A stretch of 64,000 bases of DNA, from NCBI RefSeq assembly GCF_024721975.1, contig NZ_JANQBB010000007.1:124001-188000 (forward strand), written 5' to 3'. Positions 54,461 to 63,086 of the stretch are shown in pieces. The stretch is from Paenibacillus endoradicis. Lineage in GTDB: Bacteria > Bacillota > Bacilli > Paenibacillales > Paenibacillaceae. Each line of letters begins with the position of its first letter. Within the stretch, counting starts at the first letter, position 1. The position numbers were made by a program, and so were the translations under genes. The notes beneath the pieces were generated by a model. That model had not been told where the DNA came from. It searched no databases and saw nothing but the letters and a program-made list of their open reading frames with translations.

Positions 54461-55123
54461 TTACTTCTTTGATTCAGACTGTGCGATTTCTGACTTGTAT
54501 TGTTCTAGTAATTTAGCTAGAGTTTGTTTGATAGCTGTTGTATCTTTTGATTTCACTGCTTCTTCTAAATCCATTTTTACACGGAAGAAAGCTTGATGTG
54601 GATCGTTAGCTTCATCCATCATAATCTCCGTCTTTATCAGATTTACAGCAGATACACTATCAGTAGATGATATAGAATTAGTAGGGGATATACTAATAGA
54701 CCCACCTAGTGAAACGATTTCTTCAGCTGAAATAACTTCAGCTAATGTGGAACTGGACATAGCAGTAGAAGGTAGTGTGATGTTTTCTGATCCTTCTAGA
54801 TTTAAATTAACAGCTTCAATAGTGGAAACGATATTGGTTTGGATAGTTCCAATCGTTTTTTCATATAAAGCTAAAGTTTTTGTCCAGTCCTCTACAGTGT
54901 CAGGTGCATACTTTTTCGCTAAGTCTAAAGGGTTACTAAAGCTGTTTGCAATAGTAACCATCTGAGTACCCTCAAAAGCATTGCTCAATATTGTCTTTTG
55001 AAACGTTTGGACCTGTGTGTTCTTTGTTGTATTAGCTGCATTCGTTATTGCAGGGTTAGCGACGATAGAGACTAGTAATGCTGTAGATAATGCGAATTTA
55101 GTTAACATTAATTTGTTACTCAT
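54461..55123 (-). CDS. Small secreted protein, function unknown
   Basis: A 220-residue protein with a clear signal peptide (1-29, ...ITNAAN). The mature part is mostly helical at both ends, with a central Ser/Thr-rich segment (about 125-165, SLGGSISISPTNSISSTDSV) and a charged C-terminal helix ending in Lys-Lys. I do not recognise a family. There are no cysteines and no membrane anchor. AGGAGAGTG precedes the ATG. The gene diverges from the two-component pair at 55.3 kb, which could regulate it; that is positional inference only. Confidence 0.65.
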   Translation of the reverse strand: MSNKLMLTKFALSTALLVSIVANPAITNAANTTKNTQVQTFQKTILSNAFEGTQMVTIANSFSNPLDLAKKYAPDTVEDWTKTLALYEKTIGTIQTNIVSTIEAVNLNLEGSENITLPSTAMSSSTLAEVISAEEIVSLGGSISISPTNSISSTDSVSAVNLIKTEIMMDEANDPHQAFFRVKMDLEEAVKSKDTTAIKQTLAKLLEQYKSEIAQSESKK

Positions 55124-55274
55124 TGTTTCACTCTCCTAATAGTTTGTGCTTACTCCATTTACTATATCGAACGAGTGTGGCAGAACATTGGTGTAATTAT
55201 GGAAAAACGATGGCACGACCCATTTGGCATGATGATTTTGTTATACTTGTTCAAGAAATAAGCAGGAGGTAATG

Positions 55275-56018
55275 ATGTTGAACAGCAATTTTCGGATCGC
55301 CATTGTTGATGATGATCTACATATACGTAATTTGGTGGAAGTCTATTTGCAGAAAGAAAACTATAAGACGATTAGTATGGAAAGCGCAGAGGAAGCTTGG
55401 GAGCTGTGGAAAGAAAATCCTCCGGATCTATGGGTGCTAGACATTATGTTACCTGGAATGGATGGCTATGAATTATGTAGTCGAATTAGACAAGAAGCAG
55501 AAGTTCCCATTATTATGATCTCTGCTAAAGATAATGTAGTAGATAAAATAATGGGGTTGGAGCTTGGGGGTGATGATTATTTGGTGAAGCCATTCAGCCC
55601 AAGTGAGCTAGTCGCTCGCATTAAGCGTCAACTACAGCGTTGGTACAAATTCAAACATCCCGAAGAGGTTATCGCGAATACTATTTCTTCATCGTCCCTT
55701 ATTGAAGTAGGAGATCTGCAATTATCAGTAGCGGAGAGACGAGTGTTTTGGCAAGGGGAAGAAGTTGATATGACAAGCAAAGAGTTTATCATGCTTAAAG
55801 TGTTTGCAGAGCAACCTAATCGTGCTTTTACACGGGAGGATCTGTTGTCACTTGTCTGGGATGATGATTATTTCGGAAGCGATCGTGCAGTAGATCATTT
55901 GATCAAACGGATACGTAAAAAAATAGAACATTTACCTATAGAATCTGTATGGGGACATGGTTATCGGATGAGACTAGATCGGAGTGTGCATGAGAATGAA
56001 GCTCGTTCATCAAATTAA
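55275..56018 (+). CDS. OmpR/PhoB-family response regulator
   Basis: 247 residues. The receiver domain (1-120) has IAIVDDDLH, LWVLDIMLPGMDG with the phospho-acceptor near 54, and DDYLVKPFSPSE. The DNA-binding trans_reg_C winged helix (about 140-240) has VDMTSKEFIMLKVF and DRAVDHLIKRIRKKIE. Of two ATGs (55272, 55275), the second has workable spacing from AGGAGGT (55264-55270). It overlaps the kinase gene by about 29 bases. Confidence 0.9.
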   Translation: MLNSNFRIAIVDDDLHIRNLVEVYLQKENYKTISMESAEEAWELWKENPPDLWVLDIMLPGMDGYELCSRIRQEAEVPIIMISAKDNVVDKIMGLELGGDDYLVKPFSPSELVARIKRQLQRWYKFKHPEEVIANTISSSSLIEVGDLQLSVAERRVFWQGEEVDMTSKEFIMLKVFAEQPNRAFTREDLLSLVWDDDYFGSDRAVDHLIKRIRKKIEHLPIESVWGHGYRMRLDRSVHENEARSSN

Positions 56019-57369
56019 TATAGCGTTTGGCATAGCGCTTGTACTCGTCATAAGTATTACTGCCATATTAATTCATTATGTACTGCTAGATCATTTTATG
56101 GTGACACAACAAGCGGATATGAAGTTGGTCGGAAGTGCATTGACAGATACTTTGAAGGCAGAGGTTATGACAGAGTCTTCAAATACTTTGGAATCAACTA
56201 TTAATCCAATGATATCTACGCATGGAATTACCTCTATTGCTGCTATTGTAACCGATGCTCAAGGTAATATTATTGAGAACACCTTGTCTAATAGTTCTAG
56301 TGCACTTGAAATATTTTCATCCGTGGACGCGATTGAATCAACCAACCTACAGCAAATATGGAACGGCACAGATGAACGGTTTTTAACGGAAGTGAGCATC
56401 GTTCCCCAAGGAACGTTAACGCTGCTTACTCCTGTCAGCAAAATCAAAGCGATTGAACAGGATCTGTTCGGTAGATTGCTCATTGTGTTCTGTATAGGTG
56501 GGCTATTGATTATGGTACTGAGTCATTTCATAACAAAGAAATTAATCACTCCATTAATAAAATTGAAGGAAGAGCTGACTAAGGTAAAGGAGAGACAATT
56601 TGCCTCAGTTAATCTCGTAAAAGCAGGAGGAGAGATTGGTGCTGTAGCTCAGACTGTATATGAGATGGCTGATGAACTGAATCGTTTTAATCGCGCTCAG
56701 AAACAATTTTTTCAAAATGCATCTCACGAACTGAAATCGCCCTTAATGTCTATCGCTGGTTATACAGAAGGGATAAGGGATGGTGTATTCGAAGGTGAAA
56801 GTGTCCGCAGGGGATTAGATATTATTTTAATTGAAAGTAGCAGGTTAAAAAATATAATTACCGAAATGACACTATTAGCAAAGCTAGATAGTGAAGAGGA
56901 TGTCTATAAGCCTTCTACCGTCAGTATAAAGGATTTGATGCAGGAGACGTTAGAACGAGTTAATCCGATGACCGTCAAAAGAGAAGTGACGTTACATTGT
57001 TCTTACGATGATGATGAACAACTGGAAGTATTCGCGGATCAAGATAAGCTACTTCAAGCTTTCATAAATGTTACATCCAATGCTATTCGCCATGCCCAAA
57101 AGCATATCTATATTCATGCTGTAATTAAAAAAAATAGGATTGAACTATCTATTTCTGATGATGGGAGCGGGATAGAAGAAGAAGTATTGCCGTACCTCTT
57201 TCATCGATTTTTGAAAGGAAAGAATGGTGATACTGGGTTAGGATTAGCTATCTCGCGTGCAATTGTTGAACGATGCGGAGGAACAATTACAGCTGAAAAT
57301 CGTAAGGAAGGTGGAGCGCTATTCACACTAAGTTTCCCGATGATGACAGAACATCAGCTGACTGCTTAA
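55990..57369 (+). CDS. Sensor histidine kinase
   Basis: About 459 residues. The first helix (about 8-30), an extracytoplasmic sensor domain (31-155), a second helix (157-180), a HAMP linker, HisKA with FFQNASHELKSPLMSIAGYT near 245, and HATPase with NVTSNAIRHA, DDGSGI and GDTGLGLAIS are all present and intact. It is the cognate partner of the response regulator it overlaps. The start is set at ATG 55990, five bases after GGAG; a GTG at 55984 is also possible. The stimulus is unknown. Confidence 0.9.
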   Translation: MRMKLVHQINIAFGIALVLVISITAILIHYVLLDHFMVTQQADMKLVGSALTDTLKAEVMTESSNTLESTINPMISTHGITSIAAIVTDAQGNIIENTLSNSSSALEIFSSVDAIESTNLQQIWNGTDERFLTEVSIVPQGTLTLLTPVSKIKAIEQDLFGRLLIVFCIGGLLIMVLSHFITKKLITPLIKLKEELTKVKERQFASVNLVKAGGEIGAVAQTVYEMADELNRFNRAQKQFFQNASHELKSPLMSIAGYTEGIRDGVFEGESVRRGLDIILIESSRLKNIITEMTLLAKLDSEEDVYKPSTVSIKDLMQETLERVNPMTVKREVTLHCSYDDDEQLEVFADQDKLLQAFINVTSNAIRHAQKHIYIHAVIKKNRIELSISDDGSGIEEEVLPYLFHRFLKGKNGDTGLGLAISRAIVERCGGTITAENRKEGGALFTLSFPMMTEHQLTA

Positions 57370-57450
57370 TATGAAGTGTTGCCGTTACCATGCTACAGTT
57401 TCTTTCGATGACAAATACCCTCATCTTCTTATAGATGGGGGGAAGAAATT

Positions 57451-58080
57451 TTATAAAGCCAAAGCTTCATTTGTTATTTTCTCAATATCAACATGACAAT
57501 GTGAACCTTCGCTAACGAGATCAGGTAATATATTTTGAAGGAAATAAGCAACACAATGCAATTTGATTTGCTTGATTTTTATTAATGCGCTTCTATACAT
57601 CACGATAAATTCTTTCTCTGTATTGCCTCGTTGCAGCTCCGTGAAAGCTTCGTAAATTTGATCAAGTTTATCGGCAACCTCTAAGATTAGCCCCTCCACG
57701 GAATCATCTTTACCTTCACGCAATTGTCTACGGAATGTAGGTTTGAATTCCTCAGGAATATGCTCATCAATGAAATGCTCAACCATGCCTTCTTCAACTT
57801 TTTGTAGCATGGCACGTAGCTCTAGTGAGTAGTGTTTAACAGGTGTTTTAATATCCCCGATAAATATTTCTCCGTAATCATGACTGCTCGTAATTTCGTA
57901 AAGTTTTTTCCAATCTACTGAAACTCCATTACTTTCTTCGATATCTGCTAATGTTTTGGCGTATTGTACAACCTTCCACGAATGAGCAGATACACTATGT
58001 TCCTCGAATTTGAATTTACCTGGACAACGAATGATACGTTCTAAATCGTTTAATGATTGAAAATACGTATGAATACCCAT
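57451..58080 (-). CDS. YfbR-like HD-domain 5'-nucleotidase
   Basis: A 209-residue HD-superfamily protein. The metal-binding set is present as EHSVSAHSW near 27-35, SSHDYGEIFIGD near 66-77, and a downstream EVADKLDQIYEA aspartate. It resembles YfbR-type deoxynucleoside-5'-monophosphatases and PF12917 members. The enzyme probably dephosphorylates nucleoside monophosphates. AAAGGA lies eight bases before the ATG. Single gene on the minus strand. A weak inverted repeat (57418-57441) follows it. Confidence 0.8.
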   Translation of the reverse strand: MGIHTYFQSLNDLERIIRCPGKFKFEEHSVSAHSWKVVQYAKTLADIEESNGVSVDWKKLYEITSSHDYGEIFIGDIKTPVKHYSLELRAMLQKVEEGMVEHFIDEHIPEEFKPTFRRQLREGKDDSVEGLILEVADKLDQIYEAFTELQRGNTEKEFIVMYRSALIKIKQIKLHCVAYFLQNILPDLVSEGSHCHVDIEKITNEALAL

Positions 58081-58407
58081 AGGATGAATTCCTTTCTGAA
58101 TGGAATGTTATGAATGATGCCTTACACACAGTATAGGTTTTATTTGTTATAGGATGATTAACTTTAAATTGAAGTTTTTAGAAATTGTTAAGTACGTATT
58201 AAGTTTGAAGTGAATTTTGCAAACAACGATATTTCAAGAGAAACGATAATAATCGGAGCCTGAGAATGTGCGGAGGAGATGTATACGTTATTCATTAGAT
58301 AATTGAGGTGAAATGAACGGATTTTGACTTCACATAAGTTTTACAAAAGAGTAAAGCAGGAGTAGTATTCAATTGAGATAATAACAATATATGGTTTTCA
58401 ATTCTTA
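58081..58407 (+). other. Upstream region of the c-di-AMP riboswitch
   Basis: AT-rich non-coding sequence between the divergent nucleotidase gene and the riboswitch. It must hold the kimA promoter, but I see several weak candidates (for example TTGACT at 58325) and none convincing. Nothing else is seen. Confidence 0.4.
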
Positions 58408-58561
58408 TTCGCTGAGTTTCCATTATGGAAAACGGGGGAACCAATTATGATGAATGCTTGCTGCAGCAAGCACTTATTGTATGGGGTGAATCCTGATAAA
58501 AGTTTCTAATCAGGTAGGGCGACTCTTCCGCCCGAATCCGACAGCTAACCTCGTAAGCGTT
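58408..58561 (+). promoter_or_regulatory. ydaO-type c-di-AMP riboswitch
   Basis: The aptamer is conserved over its full length. The first half has CGCTGAG (58410-58416) and the CGGGGGAACCAA block. A variable hairpin, GCTTGCTGCAGCAAGC, follows. The second half has ATGGGGTGAATCC, AGGGCGACTCTTCCGCCCGAATCCG and ACAGCTAACCTCGTAAGCG. The CGCT/AGCG pairing closes the molecule. These blocks match the B. subtilis ydaO element. It lies upstream of a KimA-type K+ importer, the classic target, and is followed by an intrinsic terminator, so c-di-AMP should stop transcription. Confidence 0.96.
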
Positions 58562-58580
58562 GATAAAGAGAGGGTTGTTA

Positions 58581-58620
58581 ACTTGTGTAAAAAAACACAG
58601 GTTATAGCCTGTGTTTTTGT
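58581..58620 (+). terminator. Riboswitch-controlled intrinsic terminator
   Basis: The stem AAAAACACAGG (58591-58601) / CCTGTGTTTTT (58608-58618), loop TTATAG. The upstream ACTTGTGT (58581-58588) can pair with ACACAGGT, the left arm of the terminator, forming a competing antiterminator hairpin. Confidence 0.88.
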
Positions 58621-58703
58621 TATGCCAAAATTCTGAAATGATCACATTAAAATTGATAATTTTGGAAATTATACGAAGCAAATAGAATAAGGAAGTGACA
58701 TAA

Positions 58704-60530
58704 ATGATGGCCACTCTTAAAAGGATATTAGTAGGTAGACCATTAAAAACTACAGAACTAGGAGAACAAAAGCTTAATAAAAGGAAAGCACTTGCTATTC
58801 TTTCATCTGATGCATTATCTTCAGTAGCTTATGGTCCTGAACAAATACTGATTGTATTATTTACAGTTGGTGCAGCTGCATTTTGGTATTCAATCCCGAT
58901 AGCGATTGGGGTATTAATATTATTACTTGCGCTTATAGCATCTTATCGACAAATCATTTTTTCTTATCCACATGGTGGTGGAGCATACGTTGTATCTAAG
59001 GAAAACTTAGGTACATATACAGGATTAATCGCAGGTGGTTCTTTACTAGTAGATTATATATTAACCGTTGCAGTTAGCGTATCTGCAGGTACAGATGCGA
59101 TAACCTCTGCATTTCCAAGTTTGCATGAGTACACTGTACCGATTGCTATTATTTTCGTCATACTTATTACGCTTTTGAATCTAAGAGGAGTTACAGAATC
59201 TGCATCAGTGTTAGCATATCCTGTGTATTTATTTGTTCTAGCGTTACTGTTATTAATTGGAGTCGGTATTTTTAATATTGTCACCGGAAATGTTCATACG
59301 AATGTACAACTTTCATTCGGTGAACCTATTGCAGGAATTAGTTTGTTTTTACTGCTTAAAGCATTCTCCTCAGGAAGTTCTGCTTTAACAGGTGTGGAAG
59401 CTATTTCAAATGCTATTCCTAATTTCAAGAGTCCCGCACCTAACAATGCCGCCAAGACGTTGGTCGCGATGGGAACGTTGCTGGCAATATTATTTATAGG
59501 TATCGTTGTATTAGCTTATTTTTATGGGGTTACCCCTAGAGGGGACGTTACAGTAGTTTCCCAAATAGCAGAACAGACCTTCGGCAGAAACTTTATGTAT
59601 TTCTTTATTCAGGGTACAACTGCCTTAATACTAATTCTTGCTGCGAACACTGGTTACTCTGCATTTCCGCTTCTTGCTGTTAATTTGGCAAAAGATAAAT
59701 TTATTCCAAGAATGTTCATGATGAGAGGGGATCGGTTAGGTTATTCTAACGGCATTATGATATTAGGACTATTATCTATCGTTCTAATTATTGTATTCAA
59801 AGGTCAAACAGAACATCTCATTCCGCTATATGCGCTTGGCGTATTTATTCCCTTTACTCTTTCTCAATCAGGGATGGTCGTCAAATGGATGAAGAGTAAA
59901 CCCAAGGGTTGGATATCTAAACTTATTATTAATAGTGTGGGTGCAATCATAAGTCTAATTGTATGTATGATGTTTTTCTTAACGAAGTTTTCACAGGTGT
60001 GGCCCGTATTAGTATTCCTACCTATCATCCTATATTTCTTCCTTCGTGTAAGAAAGCACTATGAAGCAGTGGGTGAACAATTGAGCGTTGCAGCAACTGA
60101 AGCAAATATTCCAATCGAAGGGAATGTTATGATTATTCCTGTAGCGGGAATTACGCATGTCGTAGAAAATTCCTTGAACTATGCGAAGTCTCTACATCCT
60201 GAGCAGATTATTGCTGTATATATTGCGTTTGAAAAAGAGGAGGAATCAGCTTTTGAGCAGAAATGGAATCAATGGCAACCTGATGTGAGACTGGTAACGT
60301 TACATTCGCCATATCGAAGTATCATACAACCATTATCCAAATTTATTCACATTATAGAGCGAAAAGCTCATGAATCAAATTATCAAGTTACCGTTGTTAT
60401 TCCCCAGTTCATACCAAAGAAAGGCTGGCACAATATTCTTCATAATCAATCCAGTTTCTTAATTCGAACACATCTACTTCATCATAAAAATGTTATCTTA
60501 ACGACCGTTCCATACCATTTTAAGAAATAA
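58704..60530 (+). CDS. kimA: KimA-type potassium importer (APC superfamily)
   Basis: At 608 residues it is about the length of B. subtilis KimA (607). The N-terminal VGRPLKTTELGEQKLNKRKA and LSSDALSSVAYGPEQIL, the SYRQIIFSYPHGGGAYVVSKENLG block and twelve membrane helices (about 35-445), then a USP-like cytoplasmic domain (about 460-608), are all as in KimA. KimA imports K+ with H+ and is inhibited at low need by c-di-AMP. The riboswitch upstream gives independent support. The start follows GGAAGTG. A terminator at 60567 follows. Confidence 0.93.
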   Translation: MMATLKRILVGRPLKTTELGEQKLNKRKALAILSSDALSSVAYGPEQILIVLFTVGAAAFWYSIPIAIGVLILLLALIASYRQIIFSYPHGGGAYVVSKENLGTYTGLIAGGSLLVDYILTVAVSVSAGTDAITSAFPSLHEYTVPIAIIFVILITLLNLRGVTESASVLAYPVYLFVLALLLLIGVGIFNIVTGNVHTNVQLSFGEPIAGISLFLLLKAFSSGSSALTGVEAISNAIPNFKSPAPNNAAKTLVAMGTLLAILFIGIVVLAYFYGVTPRGDVTVVSQIAEQTFGRNFMYFFIQGTTALILILAANTGYSAFPLLAVNLAKDKFIPRMFMMRGDRLGYSNGIMILGLLSIVLIIVFKGQTEHLIPLYALGVFIPFTLSQSGMVVKWMKSKPKGWISKLIINSVGAIISLIVCMMFFLTKFSQVWPVLVFLPIILYFFLRVRKHYEAVGEQLSVAATEANIPIEGNVMIIPVAGITHVVENSLNYAKSLHPEQIIAVYIAFEKEEESAFEQKWNQWQPDVRLVTLHSPYRSIIQPLSKFIHIIERKAHESNYQVTVVIPQFIPKKGWHNILHNQSSFLIRTHLLHHKNVILTTVPYHFKK

Positions 60531-60566
60531 GTATGTTAGGAATATAGCTTACCAATATATTGTTTT

Positions 60567-60600
60567 GCGCGTATCAGTATTTAACCGATACGCGCTTTAT
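60567..60600 (+). terminator. Terminator after kimA
   Basis: The perfect 9-bp stem GCGCGTATC (60567-60575) / GATACGCGC (60587-60595), then TTTATTA. Confidence 0.8.
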
Positions 60601-60636
60601 TATGTAATGGATATTCATAATTAAGGCAAAGCTCCA

Positions 60637-60666
60637 TCGACAAACCAATTATGTAAGCGTTATAAT
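60637..60666 (+). promoter_or_regulatory. Promoter of the universal stress protein gene
   Basis: TCGACA (60637-60642), an 18-bp spacer, TATAAT (60661-60666). Confidence 0.6.
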
Positions 60667-60727
60667 GTAAATATGAAGCAATCATGTCAAGCTTACATTG
60701 TTTTCACTCACAAGAGGGGGAATTGGT

Positions 60728-61153
60728 ATGTTTAACAAGATATTAGTTGCGATTGATAGTTCTACTATGAGTAAGAACGTATTGCAAACTGCACTACAAT
60801 TTGCAAATGACCAACAAGCTCAAATTACATTAATGCATGTAGGGAAAGAGTTTGTGCTTCCACAAGGTGTTGTTGTAACTGATATTTCAGCTGTCAAAAA
60901 AGAAATGCGTCAAATGGGTATTGATCTTCTAGAACAAGCCAAAGCAGATTTGGCTAAACAAGGGTTAGAAGTTGAAACGTATTACACAGAAGGTAGTGCG
61001 CCTCGTCTAATTGTTGGCTATGCAACAAAAGAACAATTCGATATCATTGTTATTGGTAGCCGAGGGCTTGGAAACATTAAAGAAATGATGCTAGGTAGTG
61101 TCAGTCATAAAGTATCCAAATTAAGCACATGTCCTGTTTTAATCGTGAAATAG
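60728..61153 (+). CDS. Universal stress protein (UspA family)
   Basis: A 141-residue protein with the Usp fold: ILVAIDSSTMSKNVL at the N-terminus, ITLMHVGKE, and the ATP-binding GSRGLGNIKEMMLGSVSHKVSKLSTCPVLIVK at the C-terminus (G-2x-G-9x-G-S/T pattern, about residues 110-141). The start is set at 60728, where AGGGGG lies just upstream; a longer frame from 60698 lacks a site. Single gene, with its own promoter and terminator. Directly after kimA, a protein that itself carries a Usp-like domain, but separately transcribed. Confidence 0.9.
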   Translation: MFNKILVAIDSSTMSKNVLQTALQFANDQQAQITLMHVGKEFVLPQGVVVTDISAVKKEMRQMGIDLLEQAKADLAKQGLEVETYYTEGSAPRLIVGYATKEQFDIIVIGSRGLGNIKEMMLGSVSHKVSKLSTCPVLIVK

Positions 61154-61225
61154 ATTAGAAAAATGCACTTATTCCAATATATGTTCAATTCCATCGTTAA
61201 TAGTTGTTAACTATAGTATCTCTTA

Positions 61226-61272
61226 GACTGTAAGCAAACTAGATAATTTCTAGGTTGCTTACAGTCTTTTTA
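61226..61272. terminator. Terminator between the usp gene and the MarR gene
   Basis: An 18-bp stem with one mismatch, GACTGTAAGCAA.../...TTGCTTACAGTC, then TTTTT. It can serve the plus-strand gene; its value for the minus-strand gene is less clear. Confidence 0.88.
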
Positions 61273-61298
61273 TTTAAGTGTAAGTTCACATATCGGGT

Positions 61299-61772
61299 TT
61301 ATCTAGTATCTTCTTCACATGTTTCTGGAAGTTCTTTATTGTTAGTTAACTGCAATATAAGGTCAAAAAACTGCTTACGTTGTTCTGCTGAGAGATTTTC
61401 TAGCACATTATCAGCAACTTTAGCTTGGTAAGCAAGCACTTGCTCAATATTAGATTGTGCAAGTTCCGTAAGCTGAATCAATGTAGCTCGACGGTCAGTC
61501 GGATCAGGAATCCGGACGAGAAGTTTATCTTGTTCAAGCGCGTCGACGAAATCTGTTACCGTTCTAGCTTTGATGCCTAATTGATTGGCTAATTCGTTCA
61601 TACGAATACTGCCATGTTCTGAAACGACAGAAAGTAAACGTAATCTAGGACCTGTGAGTTGATAAGGAGTATCAAGCTCTGATAACTGAGATTGGAACTC
61701 TCTTTGAATGTAGTGGGTTGATCTCATTAATACGTGAATAACGTCAATAGCCGCTGGATGTTCTGAGTTCAT
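61299..61772 (-). CDS. MarR-family transcriptional regulator
   Basis: A 157-residue winged-helix protein. Motifs include RLRLLSVVSEHGSIRMNELANQLGIKARTVTDFVDALEQ (helix-turn-helix) and LVRIPDPTDRRATLIQLTE (wing with the DxR signature). MarR proteins repress efflux and stress genes until a small molecule, often phenolic, binds. The start is set at 61772, because GAGGAGGT lies nine bases upstream; a frame 20 codons longer (from 61832) has no site. The promoter carries a block shared with the DoxX/MFS operon (1286-1316), which makes that operon its likely target. Confidence 0.88.
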   Translation of the reverse strand: MNSEHPAAIDVIHVLMRSTHYIQREFQSQLSELDTPYQLTGPRLRLLSVVSEHGSIRMNELANQLGIKARTVTDFVDALEQDKLLVRIPDPTDRRATLIQLTELAQSNIEQVLAYQAKVADNVLENLSAEQRKQFFDLILQLTNNKELPETCEEDTR

Positions 61773-61847
61773 GAATCTAATAACCTCCTCGGTATATTCG
61801 TAGTTAAATGTTTTTATTTTTAAAGTAAGCAAATTATAAAAAATGAT

Positions 61848-61904
61848 TTAATGAGTATCCTCAATATATAATACGATTATACTTCCTATTAAGCTACAGT
61901 TCAA
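61848..61904 (-). promoter_or_regulatory. Promoter and operator-like block of the MarR gene
   Basis: On the minus strand, TTGAAC (61904-61899), 17 bp, TATAAT (61881-61876). Read on the plus strand, TTAATGAGTATCCTC (61848-61862) and ATAAT-ACG-ATTAT (61868-61880) repeat the block at the DoxX promoter (14 of 15 and 11 of 13 bases). The inverted repeat overlaps the -10. Confidence 0.65.
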
Positions 61905-61945
61905 ATGTTAAGGATAGGGGATGTCTTGGAAGTTAGATTGTTACA

Positions 61946-62914
61946 CTACAATGTTGAAGCTAGATGATGAGAGACTAACATAGGAGCGATATGTAGGCGG
62001 AAGAAATCTAACGGTGATAACCCCTTTTTGCGTTGTTCACGAGTCAATACAATGACGGTATCTAATGTTGGAACAATAATAATAAATTGCCCGCCAAATC
62101 CTCTAGCATAATAGTAGTGAAGATCACTTGTAATAGAATCTCCTATCATGTTCGTTACAGAAACAGAATCACACCACCAATGCCAACCGTAGAAACCACG
62201 CTCAGGTGGAACAACAGCAATGTCGGGTTTAGTAGAATGCTGTACCATCTCTTCAGCAATGAGCACCTTATTATTCCATACTCCCTTATGTAGATAGAGC
62301 AGACCAAATTTCAGCATATCGATTGCAGATAGTTGTAGCCCATACCCACCAGTATGAATCCCTTGAGGGTCACTTTTCCACTCATAATGCTCTATACCAA
62401 GCGGGCCAAAGAGATGAAGATCGGCGTATTGAGTAATGCTTGTCCCGGTGGATTGAACGAGTATTGCAGCTAGTAATTGTGATACACCAGAATTGTAGAC
62501 CATTACAGTCCCAGGTTCATCAGACGTAGGTTGTTCGAGTACATAGGTTATCCAATCCGAAGATCGAGTCATTTTCGGAAAAGAATTAATTCCTCCAAAT
62601 TCAGTCCAATTAAATCCTGCGGTCAAAGTTAATAAATGCTCTAAAGTAATAAGTCGTTTTCGCTTATCAAGATCTTGTTGCAACTGCGGGAAAAATTGAG
62701 TAATGTGTGTATCGGGTGAAGGGATTAGCTGTTGATCCATACCAATGCAGATTAACGCAGAAAGAATACTTTTCGTGCAGGAGTTAATCGGCATTAGATT
62801 AGAAGAAGCATGAAGTGATTTTTCATAATGATATATGAGTTCTCCTCCATAATGGATAATACAGCTACTAACGTCATATGGCTTGATCTCTTGTGACAAT
62901 GTAATGGTATTCAT
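61946..62914 (-). CDS. Serine hydrolase of the beta-lactamase class C/PBP4* family
   Basis: 322 residues, PF00144. The catalytic SxxK is SCTK near residue 45, YxN is YNS in MVYNSGVSQLLAA near 145, and a HTGGYGLQLSAIDMLKFG stretch follows. No signal peptide is seen, so the enzyme is probably cytoplasmic and more likely an esterase or peptidase than an antibiotic-resistance enzyme. The start is set at 62914, nine bases after AAGGA; an ATG three codons upstream overlaps the site. Single gene. Confidence 0.85.
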   Translation of the reverse strand: MNTITLSQEIKPYDVSSCIIHYGGELIYHYEKSLHASSNLMPINSCTKSILSALICIGMDQQLIPSPDTHITQFFPQLQQDLDKRKRLITLEHLLTLTAGFNWTEFGGINSFPKMTRSSDWITYVLEQPTSDEPGTVMVYNSGVSQLLAAILVQSTGTSITQYADLHLFGPLGIEHYEWKSDPQGIHTGGYGLQLSAIDMLKFGLLYLHKGVWNNKVLIAEEMVQHSTKPDIAVVPPERGFYGWHWWCDSVSVTNMIGDSITSDLHYYYARGFGGQFIIIVPTLDTVIVLTREQRKKGLSPLDFFRLHIAPMLVSHHLASTL

Positions 62915-63029
62915 ATATTTCATTCCTTATGTGGTAGTATGGATTTTTTCACGATCATAGCAGAAAACTCTTTACTAGTGCATGTTTAATAAGCGGGATT
63001 TCGAAAGCTTAATCAATGGATATAGTAAA

Positions 63030-63071
63030 GTGCATGTCCAAGTTAGTAGTGCTGCACCAATGGACATGCAC
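63030..63071 (-). terminator. Terminator-like hairpin downstream of the YheC/D gene
   Basis: The perfect 11-bp arms GTGCATGTCCA (63030-63040) / TGGACATGCAC (63061-63071) have a 20-base loop. On the minus strand they are followed by TTTACTAT, a weak T run. Confidence 0.55.
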
Positions 63072-63086
63072 CTCAAGTTTTATTAT

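Noticed and set aside
57418..57441. Hairpin CCCTCATCT/AGATGGGG between the kinase and nucleotidase genes
   Set aside because: It may terminate one of the convergent genes, but neither strand has a proper T run, so it is not listed as a terminator.
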